Part shown: piece by piece, positions 14,461-23,062 of the stretch
How positions within the stretch are numbered: position 1 is the stretch's first letter
How the letters are laid out: the number at the start of each line of letters is the position of its first letter
Source: Agromyces humi
Lineage (GTDB): Bacteria; Actinomycetota; Actinomycetes; Actinomycetales; Microbacteriaceae
Direction of reading: 5' to 3'
DNA: 32,753 nt
Assembly: GCF_009720255.1 (NCBI RefSeq)
Contig: NZ_WJSP02000012.1
Span: forward strand, 1-32,753
The notes under the pieces: generated by a model
Told to the model about the DNA's origin: nothing
Seen by the model: only the letters and a program-made list of their open reading frames with translations
Database searches by the model: none
Made by a program: the position numbers and the translations under genes

Positions 14461-15648
14461 TCAGAGCCCCAGCTTGGTGACCGCGTTGTGACGGAGAGGA
14501 TCCCGTTCGCGTGAGTACACCTCGACGCTGCCGACATCCTTGTGGCCCGACTGGCGCATCACCTCGTGGTGGGTGGCGCCCTCACGGAACGCCTGGGTGA
14601 TGAAACCGGCGCGGAGTGAGTGACCGCCGAACTCGGCGCCGTTGTACCCGGCGGCTTCCACGCGTCGTTGCAGCATGTCGTTCACCGTCTGGCCGCCGAT
14701 GTGCCGCGGTGTGATCGTCCCGTGCTTCGTGACAGGTCGGAACAGCGGAGCGGTCGCAGGCAGCTCCGCGAGTTCCGGCAGCGGTTCACGGCAGATGTGA
14801 GTGCCAGTGGGGCTGAGCCGCACGGTTCGCATGAGGTCAGCTCTCCCCCGCTCCGCAGCGACGAGGACTCGTACCCATCGCGCGAACGCACACGGCGGGC
14901 AGACGAACGGGCTGACCCCGAACGGCAAGCCCTTCACCATCCCCACGCCTTCCTGGTCGGTCTTCGACTTCGCCAGCGTGACGACCAGACCGTCCTCCGG
15001 GTGCCGGCGGACGTCCCGGATGCGGAGCCCCGCGATCTCCGAACGTCTGAACGCCCCGGCGAGGCCCATGACCAGAATCGCAGCGTCACGGTGGCCGATC
15101 ACCCCGGCCGGCCAGGAGTTCTGGTCGATCAACGCCACGGTGTTCTTCAGGTCGGACACCAGCAACGGCGTCTTCCGGTCAGTAGGCCGGGACCGCTCGC
15201 GCTTGATACCGGCGATGGTGGCCGCGACGTCGATGTGCTCGCCAGGCTTAGGGTGTCCGGCGTAGACGTGAGCCTTGTTGATCGAGGCGAGACGCCTGGC
15301 GATCGTTCCGGGCGCGTAGAACGGGTCACCGTGCTCGTCGAGGAGGTTCGCCATCCACGACAGATGCGACGCCACCGTCAACGGGTGCGCCGGCAGCTCG
15401 TCGACGCTACGCTCCCGGCACCAGGCGGTGAACGTCGCCCAGTCCATCTCGAAGCCACGGCGAGTGTTCGCCGCGACCGACGCCTCCTGGAACTTCCGCA
15501 CGTCAGCGAGATCGCCGAGATCCAGCGCGAGCGCACTCCCCCGCTGGGCTGGGTGAAGCTTCGAGCGTCCGTTGTGGCGGCGGCTACCCACTCCCCCGGC
15601 CGACGGCACCCGCGTCAGCTCGAGGCGGAGCTCGCTGGTGTCATCCAC
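14461..15648 (-). CDS. tyrosine recombinase / integrase
   Basis: 395 residues from GTG 15648, chosen because AGGAGG lies six bases upstream; an ATG at 15705 adds 19 residues but has no ribosome-binding site. Core-binding domain is at about 50-150, catalytic domain at about 175-395. All catalytic residues are visible: R201 (AFRRSEIAGL), K229 (KSKTDQEG), H343 and R346 (GGHSLRAGF), H369 (SGHKD) and nucleophile Y378 (VEVYSRERD). A CPPC motif at about 250-253 is an extra, family-specific feature. It cuts and rejoins DNA through a 3'-phosphotyrosine link; on this element it may integrate it, resolve dimers or invert segments. A degenerate paralogue follows two bases downstream. No attP core can be read directly. 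The 270-base gap upstream (15649-15918) holds no tRNA and no obvious repeat. Confidence 0.9.
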   Translation of the reverse strand: MDDTSELRLELTRVPSAGGVGSRRHNGRSKLHPAQRGSALALDLGDLADVRKFQEASVAANTRRGFEMDWATFTAWCRERSVDELPAHPLTVASHLSWMANLLDEHGDPFYAPGTIARRLASINKAHVYAGHPKPGEHIDVAATIAGIKRERSRPTDRKTPLLVSDLKNTVALIDQNSWPAGVIGHRDAAILVMGLAGAFRRSEIAGLRIRDVRRHPEDGLVVTLAKSKTDQEGVGMVKGLPFGVSPFVCPPCAFARWVRVLVAAERGRADLMRTVRLSPTGTHICREPLPELAELPATAPLFRPVTKHGTITPRHIGGQTVNDMLQRRVEAAGYNGAEFGGHSLRAGFITQAFREGATHHEVMRQSGHKDVGSVEVYSRERDPLRHNAVTKLGL

Positions 15649-15918
15649 AAGCGCCCTCCTCTCTTCCGGCAAACGTGCGAAGCCAAACCGAATTGAGGTG
15701 ATCATGACACCGACCGATCACGCGTGGGAAAAGGCGCTCCGATCTCAGTCTTGATTCTTGGCGAAATCATCGGTTAGCGGTCTAGGGGCATCGAGGCATG
15801 ACTCGTCCTCCTTGAGCACGCCCGCTCGCTTGCCCAAGCGCGGTACGACAAGGGTCTTGGGCCCGAAACAATGCAGGCACGTCGGCTCATGCGCCGTGTT
15901 CGGCCCCGCGGTTATGAC

Positions 15919-16878
15919 TCACACGATGGTCGGCGGTCCAACGTCAGGCGGGTTGGCCTCCGGCTTCTCATTCAGGTCCAGTCGAATGACCTGGCTCGGA
16001 TCCCGCGTGATCAGGTTCGTCGCCCACCGCTCGTTGAATCCCGCAATGAAGCCCACCGCGCCCCAGAAGAAGAAGCTCGAAACCCGAAGCAACTCATCGG
16101 TCGCGTCGGTTGAGAGATCCGCCGTTCCCTCAGGGAACACTCCGAACAGAATCCCGCCCTTGATGAAGAACACGACGATCGCCCCAAAGAACCACCCGAG
16201 GGCAATCCGGTAAAAGGCTGTTCCTTGGTTCACCGCCTCGACAGTGATGTTGTTCACTCGGTGCAGTCGAAGAAGGACGCTCACGCATGCCCCCGCGGCG
16301 CCACCCGCGATCGCCACAAGCGTGTCGCGGAGAGCGTCGACGTGCTCCGGGGGGATATCGACGCTGCCGCTTCTCCCCCCGGCACGCCAGAACAGCCACA
16401 ACCACATGACGAGATACATGACTATTCCAAGCACCAGCAGTATCGCCAGGCTCCAGCCTGCGCCGCGCAGGAGGCCGCGGGCGTAGAGGCGACGCGCCAT
16501 CTCCCCTTCACGCCTTCGGAGGGTGACGACGGCAAACTCCACTCGGGCGTTCAACGCCTCCAAAGCGTTTGCATCCAGGGCCCCTTTGCCGTCTAGGCGT
16601 TGCGCCGCCGCCTCGACCCCATCTGCGATCGTCGCGCAGATGTATGCGGCGTCGTCATGGTCGAGGACATGCTGGGCACGAAAGTACGCCTCACTCAGCA
16701 GGTTGAATTGCTTCGGCGCAGCGATCGACACCTTCGTCGCCGCTGCGTTGAGTGTCCCATCCTTGGACTCAAGGATCCCGAGGACCGGAGCTGCGTCGGT
16801 CGTCCGGCCGTTCCTCTTCACGTTCCAAACCGCGAATGGTGGCTGGCGCCCTTTGGGTCCGGCGGTTGCGTCGATCAT
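15919..16878 (-). CDS. four-helix membrane protein of unknown function
   Basis: 319 residues from ATG 16878, with GAGGGGG just upstream. The N-terminal 140 residues are cytoplasmic and helical (AAPKQFNLLSEAYFRAQHVL, then a segment rich in Ala and Glu). Four transmembrane helices follow: about 148-171 (LAILLVLGIVMYLVMWLW), 190-212 (LVAIAGGAAGACVSVLL), 233-255 (ALGWFFGAIVVFFIKGGIL) and 275-295 (VSSFFFWGAVGFIAGF). It ends in a short tail after NERWATNLI. The last helix followed by a GFNERW turn is common among bacterial membrane proteins of unknown function. No enzyme motif. It stands alone, divergent from the zinc-finger gene at 17158. Coding GC is slightly lower than in neighbours, which may indicate separate acquisition. 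Confidence 0.7.
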   Translation of the reverse strand: MIDATAGPKGRQPPFAVWNVKRNGRTTDAAPVLGILESKDGTLNAAATKVSIAAPKQFNLLSEAYFRAQHVLDHDDAAYICATIADGVEAAAQRLDGKGALDANALEALNARVEFAVVTLRRREGEMARRLYARGLLRGAGWSLAILLVLGIVMYLVMWLWLFWRAGGRSGSVDIPPEHVDALRDTLVAIAGGAAGACVSVLLRLHRVNNITVEAVNQGTAFYRIALGWFFGAIVVFFIKGGILFGVFPEGTADLSTDATDELLRVSSFFFWGAVGFIAGFNERWATNLITRDPSQVIRLDLNEKPEANPPDVGPPTIV

Positions 16879-17157
16879 TCGATTCCCCCTCGCCGTAGCT
16901 GCTGATGGGGCGACTCCGAACACTTCCTGGCGCAAACATGCCGGAGCCAGATGATGGGACAAGTCATACTCCGGTCATGTTGTGGCGAGGAGTCCTCATT
17001 AATGGGGACAGCATGAGCAAACTCAGGCCTTGGAGAACGATGGCGCGGTAGCGACGCGGCCACCGGGCCCTCATAGCCGGCGATCCGCCACGGCTAGTTC
17101 GCACAGCCCACAGAATCGCTGGCAGGATCATGAGCCACTGCTCACAATGGAGGCCCG
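16879..17157. other. 279-base divergent gap with imperfect palindrome
   Basis: This divergent region separates the membrane protein gene (-) and the zinc-finger gene (+). It contains TAGCCGGCG-ATC-CGCCACGGCTA at 17074-17096, an inverted repeat with a two-base bulge. It also contains a possible 12-codon leader frame ATG 17012 to TAG 17050 (MSKLRPWRTMAR). No convincing gene is present. Confidence 0.4.
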
Positions 17158-17850
17158 GTGGAGATCCCAACCCGCGCGATCGACGACTTCGACGACATCC
17201 TTGACGCCGGTGATCGGCTCCTCGAGGCGCTGCGCGCCTTCCGCGCCGCGGAAGGCGAGTACGGCGGCGCGATCAAGCTCACCCGCGCGTTCTCCGATGC
17301 GTTCCTCAGCGTGACCATGGTTGAGCTCGAGCTCAGCGAGCTGCGCCATGCGGTCAAGGTCGTGCGCGAGGGCGCCCCGATCGCCCGGGCAGACGACCGT
17401 GGCGTGATCTGGAAGCGACCGCTCACCCCGCGCGAGATCGCCCTTCACGCCGCCCTGGCAGATGAAGGCGATACCAACTACCTCGCCCAGCTGGCGGACG
17501 TGCTAGAGACGGAACGTCAGCGCGCCGCACTGATCAACGCCGACCTCGACGTGAAACGCGGCCGCGGGAACGACTGCCGCAACTTCCGTGTCTACTGGCC
17601 CGGCCGAAGCCACGCCGAAGCGCCCGCATGCTGGAAGCACCTCGCTCCAGAAGAGGCCGCGTCGCTCGAGCAGCTCTACGATCGGGCGATCGCCGGCTAC
17701 GCCTGCCCCGGTTGCATCGCCACACCCGGCGAGGACTGCAGCCAGGAAGCCAGCGAATTGAAACTCATCGACGGCCGCTGGCCGCGGGTGAAGTCGTTCC
17801 GAGGGCGGCGCGTGCACCCTGCGCGGCTCGACGCCTCCGTCGGGGGCTGA
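17158..17850 (+). CDS. phage-type zinc-finger protein
   Basis: 230 residues from GTG 17158, with GGAGG five bases upstream. The N-terminal 100 residues are helical (DFDDILDAGDRLLEALRAF). The middle (about 115-150) is charged. The C-terminus holds YACPGCIATPGEDC at about 180-193 followed after 25 residues by GRRVHPARLDA. CPxCxAxPGxxC plus a downstream HxARL is the signature of a zinc-binding domain widespread in actinobacteriophages and actinobacterial plasmids, usually next to replication or regulation genes. A second Cys/His group earlier (NDCRNFRV, CWKHL) may add to metal binding. Likely a DNA-binding accessory protein; substrate unknown. It lies just upstream of the giant pilin pair but has no shared-motif element of its own. 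Confidence 0.65.
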   Translation: MEIPTRAIDDFDDILDAGDRLLEALRAFRAAEGEYGGAIKLTRAFSDAFLSVTMVELELSELRHAVKVVREGAPIARADDRGVIWKRPLTPREIALHAALADEGDTNYLAQLADVLETERQRAALINADLDVKRGRGNDCRNFRVYWPGRSHAEAPACWKHLAPEEAASLEQLYDRAIAGYACPGCIATPGEDCSQEASELKLIDGRWPRVKSFRGRRVHPARLDASVGG

Positions 17851-17904
17851 CGCAGCCGACGGCGGCCCCTACACCGCCCGCTCGCGAGCACGACGACGCA
17901 TTTC

Positions 17905-17914
17905 GCCGCATACC
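17905..17914 (+). promoter_or_regulatory. shared upstream motif, copy C (GCCGCATACC)
   Basis: TCGCCGCATACCTA lies here, with 45 bases between the 10-bp core and ATG 17960 of the first giant pilin gene. Copy D, before the second giant pilin, has the identical 14 bases (TCGCCGCATACCTA) at almost the same distance. Confidence 0.6.
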
Positions 17915-17959
17915 TATCCAGTGAGAGATCCATCTCGATCACCGGTTAGGGGCCCGGAA

Positions 17960-20107
17960 ATGAACAGGATGTTCGCACGCCACCGCCAGATCATCACACG
18001 GCGCGACGGCCTAACCTCGTCGATCCCCGAGACGCTCGTCGGTGTGCTCGTCAAGCTCGCCGTGGCGTCCATGATCGGCACCCTCCTCGTGGGCGTGTTC
18101 ACGTACAGCTCCACCGCGTCCGCCTCGACCAACGTCTCCGCAACCGCGCAGGCTGCCTCGATCTCCTTCGCCGACCAAGCCCGCAACGCCGATCGAATCT
18201 TCGGGCGCGACACCAACAACGTCTTCTTCGTCAAGTACGACGGCGCCGGCGGATGCTCCGTCGACTCATGGAAGACCGTCGCCACCGGGTCCAGCAACAC
18301 CCTCACCCGCGGCCGATTCACACTCACTGGCGCCCAGTGCGACAACTCGAGCGCCGTGTTCACCGCATCCGCGAACGACAACCCCAAGCCGGTCCTGCGG
18401 AACCTCGGCACTGTCACCATCACATATGCGAACGTCGCCGGGCGCGTCGTGACGTTCCCTGGCGGCGTCCCAACCCTGGCGTCCGGGACACAGCCCACCA
18501 ACGTCACCAAGGCAGAGTGGGCGTCCACCAACCCGGAATCCGTCGAGCTGACCACCACCGCGCTGACAGGAGGAGTTCTCGCTTCAGCAAAGCCGGTCGT
18601 TCTCTCCGGCCGCGCACCAGTAGTCGTTGCAGCCCCCGCCACCGGCAACATCGTGACCCCGGACACCACGGCGCCTGCACCCACAGCCGTCACCGTTACC
18701 GTGGCCCGCTCAACGACGACGGGAGTCTCGTACGGCGGCCTTCGCGAGGCCATCACAGTCAGCTTCACCGGCGGGATCTGCCCCGGCCCCACCACCTACG
18801 CAGCGAAGTTCGTTCCCACCATCCCCAACGCAGCCGACTATCGCGTCTACACCGTGCAGACCGCAGAGTTCACCGGCACACTGACGGGCGCCGCCGTCCC
18901 GATGGAACTCGATGGCGTTCCGAACGGCGCTTCGGGAGACGCAATCGTCGAGGCGAAGTGCGCCCCGGATGCCGCCCAGGCCTCCGGCGTGAAGCACTAC
19001 CACCAGTCGATGCCGACGCCAACCTGGGCGAAGTCGGTCGACCCGACTTCCCCCGAGACCCACATCATCACCGTCAACAACGTCGTGTCGAGCGCGCGGG
19101 TCTTCTACCGCATCGGCCAGAGCCCGCTCGCACCTCTCCGCTTCGAGACACTGGACACCGGCGTATCCGGCGGCGGCGGCGACGGCAAGTGGTACTACCG
19201 CGAGACGGAGACCATCCCGTTCACGGTGACCTACCCGCTCGGCACCGCATACGGCCTTAACCTCGACTACTACGTCCGTGCGTTCATCCCCGGTGCCGAC
19301 TACCCGTCGGGTTACATCAACCAGACCATCACCACGCCGATCACCGTCCCAAACGCGATCAACTGGACTTGGACCGGTGGAAGCAAGACGGCCGCACCAT
19401 TCGACGGGTACCTTTCCTGGTACGCGTTCCCGATCGGGCCGACAACCTGCCCGGCCGGCACAACGCTCATGTACCACCCTGTCGCCTACGACGACACCAG
19501 CGTCACTCCGTACATCCGGAACACTGCGGCACCACTGATGGATCTCGGTTGGACATCGGCCACATCGAGCCCGACTCTCCTGACCGGGACGCAGCTGCAC
19601 GTCTACTACCCGAACCAGCAGCTCCAGCTCGAGTTCCCAACCGCCTGCCGTGTGGACCTGAACGGGCGCATGATCCTCAGCACCGCCGGCGCCGGGTTCG
19701 TCAAGAACACAGCTTGGGCCACGCCGACGATGCCCGCCTGGGCTGGATCGACCACTTGGAAGAAGACCGAGTCGCCGACCACATCGATCTTCGACATCTG
19801 CCGCAACCTCGGAACGGTGACGTGTACGAAGTCGAGCTACGGTGACTCCATCGTCCCTGGCTGGGCGACACCCACCTGCCCAGCCAACCACGATCTGACG
19901 TCTACGAGCATGGATATCACCGACTGGAACGGCGTGAAGACGACCGCGGCATGGGGTACCGCCATGGGCTTCGAAACCGGAGGCGTGACCAAAACGGTCA
20001 AGTTCTCCAACTTCAAGTGGGTGTGTAAGCCGCGCCACTACTCCGGGCCCATCACCTTCGGGAACCCCAGCGGAACGATCACGGTCACAATCAACCCGCT
20101 GCCATAG
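17960..20107 (+). CDS. giant pilin-like surface protein 1 (prepilin leader plus large ectodomain)
   Basis: 715 residues from ATG 17960, the start aligned with its paralogue at 20207; GTG 17921 would add 13 residues without support. The N-terminus MNRMFARHRQ-IITRRDG ends in R-R-D-G17, followed by LTSSIPETLVGVLVKLAVA and a hydrophobic helix to about residue 49. This is a type IV prepilin leader and stalk like that of the small pilin at 31700-32215 (RRDG-IEVSIPN). The remaining 650 residues are beta-rich, Thr/Ser/Pro/Gly-rich and extracellular, with scattered Cys pairs. They end with a conserved module (SIFDICRNLGTVTCTKS and TAAWGTAMGFE). Ordinary pilins are 130-200 residues; this size resembles tip adhesins such as PilV of IncI thin pili or non-core pilins. 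Likely processed by the prepilin peptidase at 32293 and displayed on the fibre tip to recognise partner cells. Function is inferred. Confidence 0.75.
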   Translation: MNRMFARHRQIITRRDGLTSSIPETLVGVLVKLAVASMIGTLLVGVFTYSSTASASTNVSATAQAASISFADQARNADRIFGRDTNNVFFVKYDGAGGCSVDSWKTVATGSSNTLTRGRFTLTGAQCDNSSAVFTASANDNPKPVLRNLGTVTITYANVAGRVVTFPGGVPTLASGTQPTNVTKAEWASTNPESVELTTTALTGGVLASAKPVVLSGRAPVVVAAPATGNIVTPDTTAPAPTAVTVTVARSTTTGVSYGGLREAITVSFTGGICPGPTTYAAKFVPTIPNAADYRVYTVQTAEFTGTLTGAAVPMELDGVPNGASGDAIVEAKCAPDAAQASGVKHYHQSMPTPTWAKSVDPTSPETHIITVNNVVSSARVFYRIGQSPLAPLRFETLDTGVSGGGGDGKWYYRETETIPFTVTYPLGTAYGLNLDYYVRAFIPGADYPSGYINQTITTPITVPNAINWTWTGGSKTAAPFDGYLSWYAFPIGPTTCPAGTTLMYHPVAYDDTSVTPYIRNTAAPLMDLGWTSATSSPTLLTGTQLHVYYPNQQLQLEFPTACRVDLNGRMILSTAGAGFVKNTAWATPTMPAWAGSTTWKKTESPTTSIFDICRNLGTVTCTKSSYGDSIVPGWATPTCPANHDLTSTSMDITDWNGVKTTAAWGTAMGFETGGVTKTVKFSNFKWVCKPRHYSGPITFGNPSGTITVTINPLP

Positions 20108-20149
20108 CTTGCCGCCGGAGGGACGACGCCTGCCGACCGAGGGACACTC

Positions 20150-20159
20150 GCCGCATACC
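20150..20159 (+). promoter_or_regulatory. shared upstream motif, copy D (GCCGCATACC)
   Basis: GCCGCATACC lies in the 99-base gap between the two giant pilin genes, 47 bases before ATG 20207. The second gene therefore probably has its own copy of the control signal rather than relying on read-through. Confidence 0.6.
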
Positions 20160-20206
20160 TAACAGGTAAGGACGGGTCTGCTGACCCGACGGCAGGAGGC
20201 CTCCGG

Positions 20207-22387
20207 ATGAACAAGATGTTCGCACCGCACCGCCGGCTTCTCACCCGGCGCGATGGTCTCACCGCATCGATCCCCGAGACGCTCGTCGGCACGCTCGTGA
20301 AGCTCGGTGTCGCCACGATGGTCGGGTCGCTCCTCGTCGGTGTGTTCACGTACAGCTCGACAGCATCCGCAACGACGACCACTTCCGGGCTCACCCAGGC
20401 GGCAGCCATCACGTTCGCCGACCAGGCCCGCAACGCCGACAAGATCGTCGGAAAGGGCACCGGCCAGGTCTCCTTCCTGCACCAGACCAGCTCCGGCGAA
20501 TGCTCGATCGACACCTGGCGTGGAGTGCCGGCAGGGTCGTCCACCGTCGACCTGGTGCTCGGCAACTACCTCATCCCCGGCACCGACTGTGACCTGCTTA
20601 CACCCGCCCAAGTCTTCACTGCCGTCGCATCCGACACCCGCAGACCAGTGGTCGAGCAGGTCAACGCCGTCCAGATCAGCTACCAGAACGTCGTTGGCCG
20701 CGAGCTCACATTCCCGACGAACGGCATCGCGCAACTCGCCGCTGGCTCTCAGCCGAGCGACGTGACCGCAGCCGAATGGGAGTCGCTCGAGCCGGAAACC
20801 GTCAAGCTCGAGACGGCCGCGGCTTCCACCGGAGTCATCGCCGACGCCAAGCCAGTCATCCTGACGGGGCGAGCCCCGGTCGTGGTTGACCCGATCATCG
20901 CTGGTGCCGTGGTCACCCCTGACACGTCCGCACCGGTACCTTCGACGATCAAAATCACCGCGGTCGCACGGTCTACGACCCTTGGGAACCTTGTCGGTGG
21001 CGTTCGCGAAGGCGCCAAGGTTACATTCACCGGCGGAATCTGCGCCAATGACACCTACTTCACGGTCAAGTTCACGCCGGGTAGTCCTGACGCTGCCACC
21101 TACGGTGTCGTCGAATCCGTGATGACGTATTCGGCGAAGCTCACAGCCACCACGATCAGGGATCTCCCCGGCATTCCGAACGGCGCAGGCGGCAACATTT
21201 CGGTCTTCGCCACCTGTGATCCAAACGCCACCGAAGGCGTCGGCGCCCAGACGTGGTTCGTTCAGACGCTCCCCAACCTGAACTGGACCAAAGCGACAGA
21301 CCCGGCGCGTCCAGAGAGCCACATAATCACGATCCCCACCGGGCTCTCCAGTGCCTCACTGCGATACATGATCATCGCCGGCGACAACAAGCCGGTCCCA
21401 TCATGGTTCCCCTACGACGACTGGCAGACGACCACTCCCGGATGGGACTACTTCATCACGGACCAGACGACGGTCCGCCTCGACTGGCCCGATCACACCG
21501 TCTACGGCATGCCGATCAACTACGGCGTCCGCGGCTTCATCCCCGGTATGACGTACGGCGACGGTACAACCAAGGTGACGACCTCGACGTTGTTCACGAA
21601 CATTGTCACGCCGGCGTTCGCAGTCCCCGCAGTTACGGCGGCGGTCACATGGACGGGTGGAGCGAAGAAGGTCGCCCCGTTTGACGGAACCCTCTCCTGG
21701 CCAGCCGCTGTCGGCACCTGCCCGGCCGGGATGACCCTCTGGTACCACCCGTTCTACTACACGGACACGACGGCTGTTCCGGACGTCGTCGACCGCAACA
21801 ACCCGCTCTGGGATGGCGGCTGGACCCAGTCGCTCTCCTACCCCTCAACCATCACCGGTGCATCGATCAAGGTCCTCTACCCATACCAGTCGTATCTGTT
21901 TGAAGTGGAAACCTCGTGCCGGTCAAGCATCAGCGGAAAGGAATGGAAGCAGGCTGGCACACCGGTAGACCAGAAGACCGGCATTCCCCTGACGGTCGCT
22001 TCGACCTGGACTGGGTCGACCTCGTGGATGAAGACTGAATCCCCCGTAGCCTCGCAGATCTTCGACATCTGCCGGAACGGCGGCACGGTGACGTGCACGA
22101 AGTCCGCCTACGGGAACTCTGTGACGGCGAACTGGTCGACGCCGAACTGCATGCCCGGCTCGACCTTGTCCGGCACCCCGTCGATGACGATCGTGGCTCC
22201 GGATGGAAGCACGACCACAGCGGCATGGGGCACCGCGATGGGCTGGGAGGTTGGCGGTGCGACCGGGAAGACGGTGCAGTTCAAGGGGGCGACATGGAAA
22301 TGCCAGCTCTCCCACAGCAGCTCCATTCTGACCTCGACGAACCCGACGAACGTCATCCAGACGCTGACGATCCTGCCGCTCCCGTAG
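20207..22387 (+). CDS. giant pilin-like surface protein 2 (paralogue of 1)
   Basis: 726 residues from ATG 20207, with GGAGG upstream. Similarity to the preceding gene runs over the full length. It has the same RRDG17 prepilin cleavage context, SIPETLVG, VGVFTYSSTASA, ADQARNAD, AKPVILTGRAPVVV, FTGGIC, and the C-terminal SQIFDICRNGGTVTCTKS and TAAWGTAMGWE. Differences concentrate in the middle of the ectodomain, as expected for duplicated adhesins under selection for different ligands. Predicted path: Sec export, cleavage after G17 by the prepilin peptidase, assembly into a type IV pilus-like fibre through the hydrophobic helix (about 27-49). It converges on the ParB-like gene with a 71-base gap. 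The two copies are direct repeats at the protein level, but shared DNA blocks are short (17 bases, ATCTTCGACATCTGCCG), so recent gene conversion is not obvious. Confidence 0.75.
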   Translation: MNKMFAPHRRLLTRRDGLTASIPETLVGTLVKLGVATMVGSLLVGVFTYSSTASATTTTSGLTQAAAITFADQARNADKIVGKGTGQVSFLHQTSSGECSIDTWRGVPAGSSTVDLVLGNYLIPGTDCDLLTPAQVFTAVASDTRRPVVEQVNAVQISYQNVVGRELTFPTNGIAQLAAGSQPSDVTAAEWESLEPETVKLETAAASTGVIADAKPVILTGRAPVVVDPIIAGAVVTPDTSAPVPSTIKITAVARSTTLGNLVGGVREGAKVTFTGGICANDTYFTVKFTPGSPDAATYGVVESVMTYSAKLTATTIRDLPGIPNGAGGNISVFATCDPNATEGVGAQTWFVQTLPNLNWTKATDPARPESHIITIPTGLSSASLRYMIIAGDNKPVPSWFPYDDWQTTTPGWDYFITDQTTVRLDWPDHTVYGMPINYGVRGFIPGMTYGDGTTKVTTSTLFTNIVTPAFAVPAVTAAVTWTGGAKKVAPFDGTLSWPAAVGTCPAGMTLWYHPFYYTDTTAVPDVVDRNNPLWDGGWTQSLSYPSTITGASIKVLYPYQSYLFEVETSCRSSISGKEWKQAGTPVDQKTGIPLTVASTWTGSTSWMKTESPVASQIFDICRNGGTVTCTKSAYGNSVTANWSTPNCMPGSTLSGTPSMTIVAPDGSTTTAAWGTAMGWEVGGATGKTVQFKGATWKCQLSHSSSILTSTNPTNVIQTLTILPLP

Positions 22388-22458
22388 GTCGCTTCGTCAG
22401 CGCCTCTGGCTCTTGTCCGGCGGGCGTCGATCCTTAAGTCAGGGGGCGAGCTCCACGC

Positions 22459-23052
22459 TCACGACCCGAGCGGCCGACCCGTCCGGAAGCTGCCGGAGAT
22501 GTTGGGTGGGAACTCCTCGCCGTTATTGAACTCTGCCTCGATCTTCACGAGGAGCTCCTCGAGCGCCGCTTCGATGAGCTGGGTGCGTGAGCGGTACCCG
22601 CCCGGTAGGCCTTGGGTGCGCATGACCGCGGTTTCAGCGCGAAGCTTCAGGGCGGTTCGCATGTCCATCGTCACGGTGGTTTTCGCGTTCGGCGGTATGT
22701 AGATCGTTGGCGCTTCCGGTGCCGGTGCCTCGGCCTGCTTCTTCTCGCGGGTGCGCGCCACCGACTTAGTCCTCGGCGGAGCGGACGCAGCGACCTCCGT
22801 AACTGACGCAGCGGCGGCAGCGTCGCCGCTCGGGCTCACCTCGTCTGCCTGGTCCGCGGCTTCGCCCGTCGGAGTGGTGGACGCGGCGGCGGGCTCGGTC
22901 GCCGCTGGGACTGCCGGGACCTCAGGCCCAGAGCCCTCCGTAGTCGCGGGTGATTGCTGAGCAAGCGAGCTCGGGGTGCGCACCTGCTCGACTTCGGGCA
23001 CCAGCACGATCGGGCTGGATGCCCCGGGACGCTTCCGTTCTGGTCTGGCCAT
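22459..23052 (-). CDS. ParB-like ribbon-helix-helix partition partner
   Basis: 197 residues. Two ATGs stand in tandem; the second (23052) has the better spacing to AAGGAG. Residues 1-115 are a disordered Ala/Pro/Thr/Ser linker with basic patches. The C-terminal fold (about 120-170, KTTVTMDMRTALKLRAETAV, then YRSRTQLIEAALEELLVKIE) has the strand-helix-helix layout of ribbon-helix-helix DNA-binding proteins. Such small RHH proteins act as the centromere-binding partner of type Ib ParA proteins. The gene starts ten bases after the parA stop and is transcribed with it. It would bind the repeat region upstream of parA, both to load the partition complex and to repress the operon. Confidence 0.75.
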   Translation of the reverse strand: MARPERKRPGASSPIVLVPEVEQVRTPSSLAQQSPATTEGSGPEVPAVPAATEPAAASTTPTGEAADQADEVSPSGDAAAAASVTEVAASAPPRTKSVARTREKKQAEAPAPEAPTIYIPPNAKTTVTMDMRTALKLRAETAVMRTQGLPGGYRSRTQLIEAALEELLVKIEAEFNNGEEFPPNISGSFRTGRPLGS

Positions 23053-23062
23053 CATCGACTCC

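Noticed and set aside
15649-15918. Integration site (attP) or tRNA beside the integrase
   Set aside because: No tRNA-like fold, core repeat or clear arm-type repeats could be seen. An att site may exist but cannot be supported from the sequence alone.
18710-20038. Long minus-strand frame of 442 codons opposite giant pilin 1
   Set aside because: Arg/Gly/Asp-rich shadow of the real plus-strand gene, no start signal.
17960-22387. Shufflon-like DNA inversion or switching between the giant pilin genes
   Set aside because: No inverted repeats were found between them, and the longest shared DNA block noticed is only about 17 bp. Only tandem protein-level similarity is supported.
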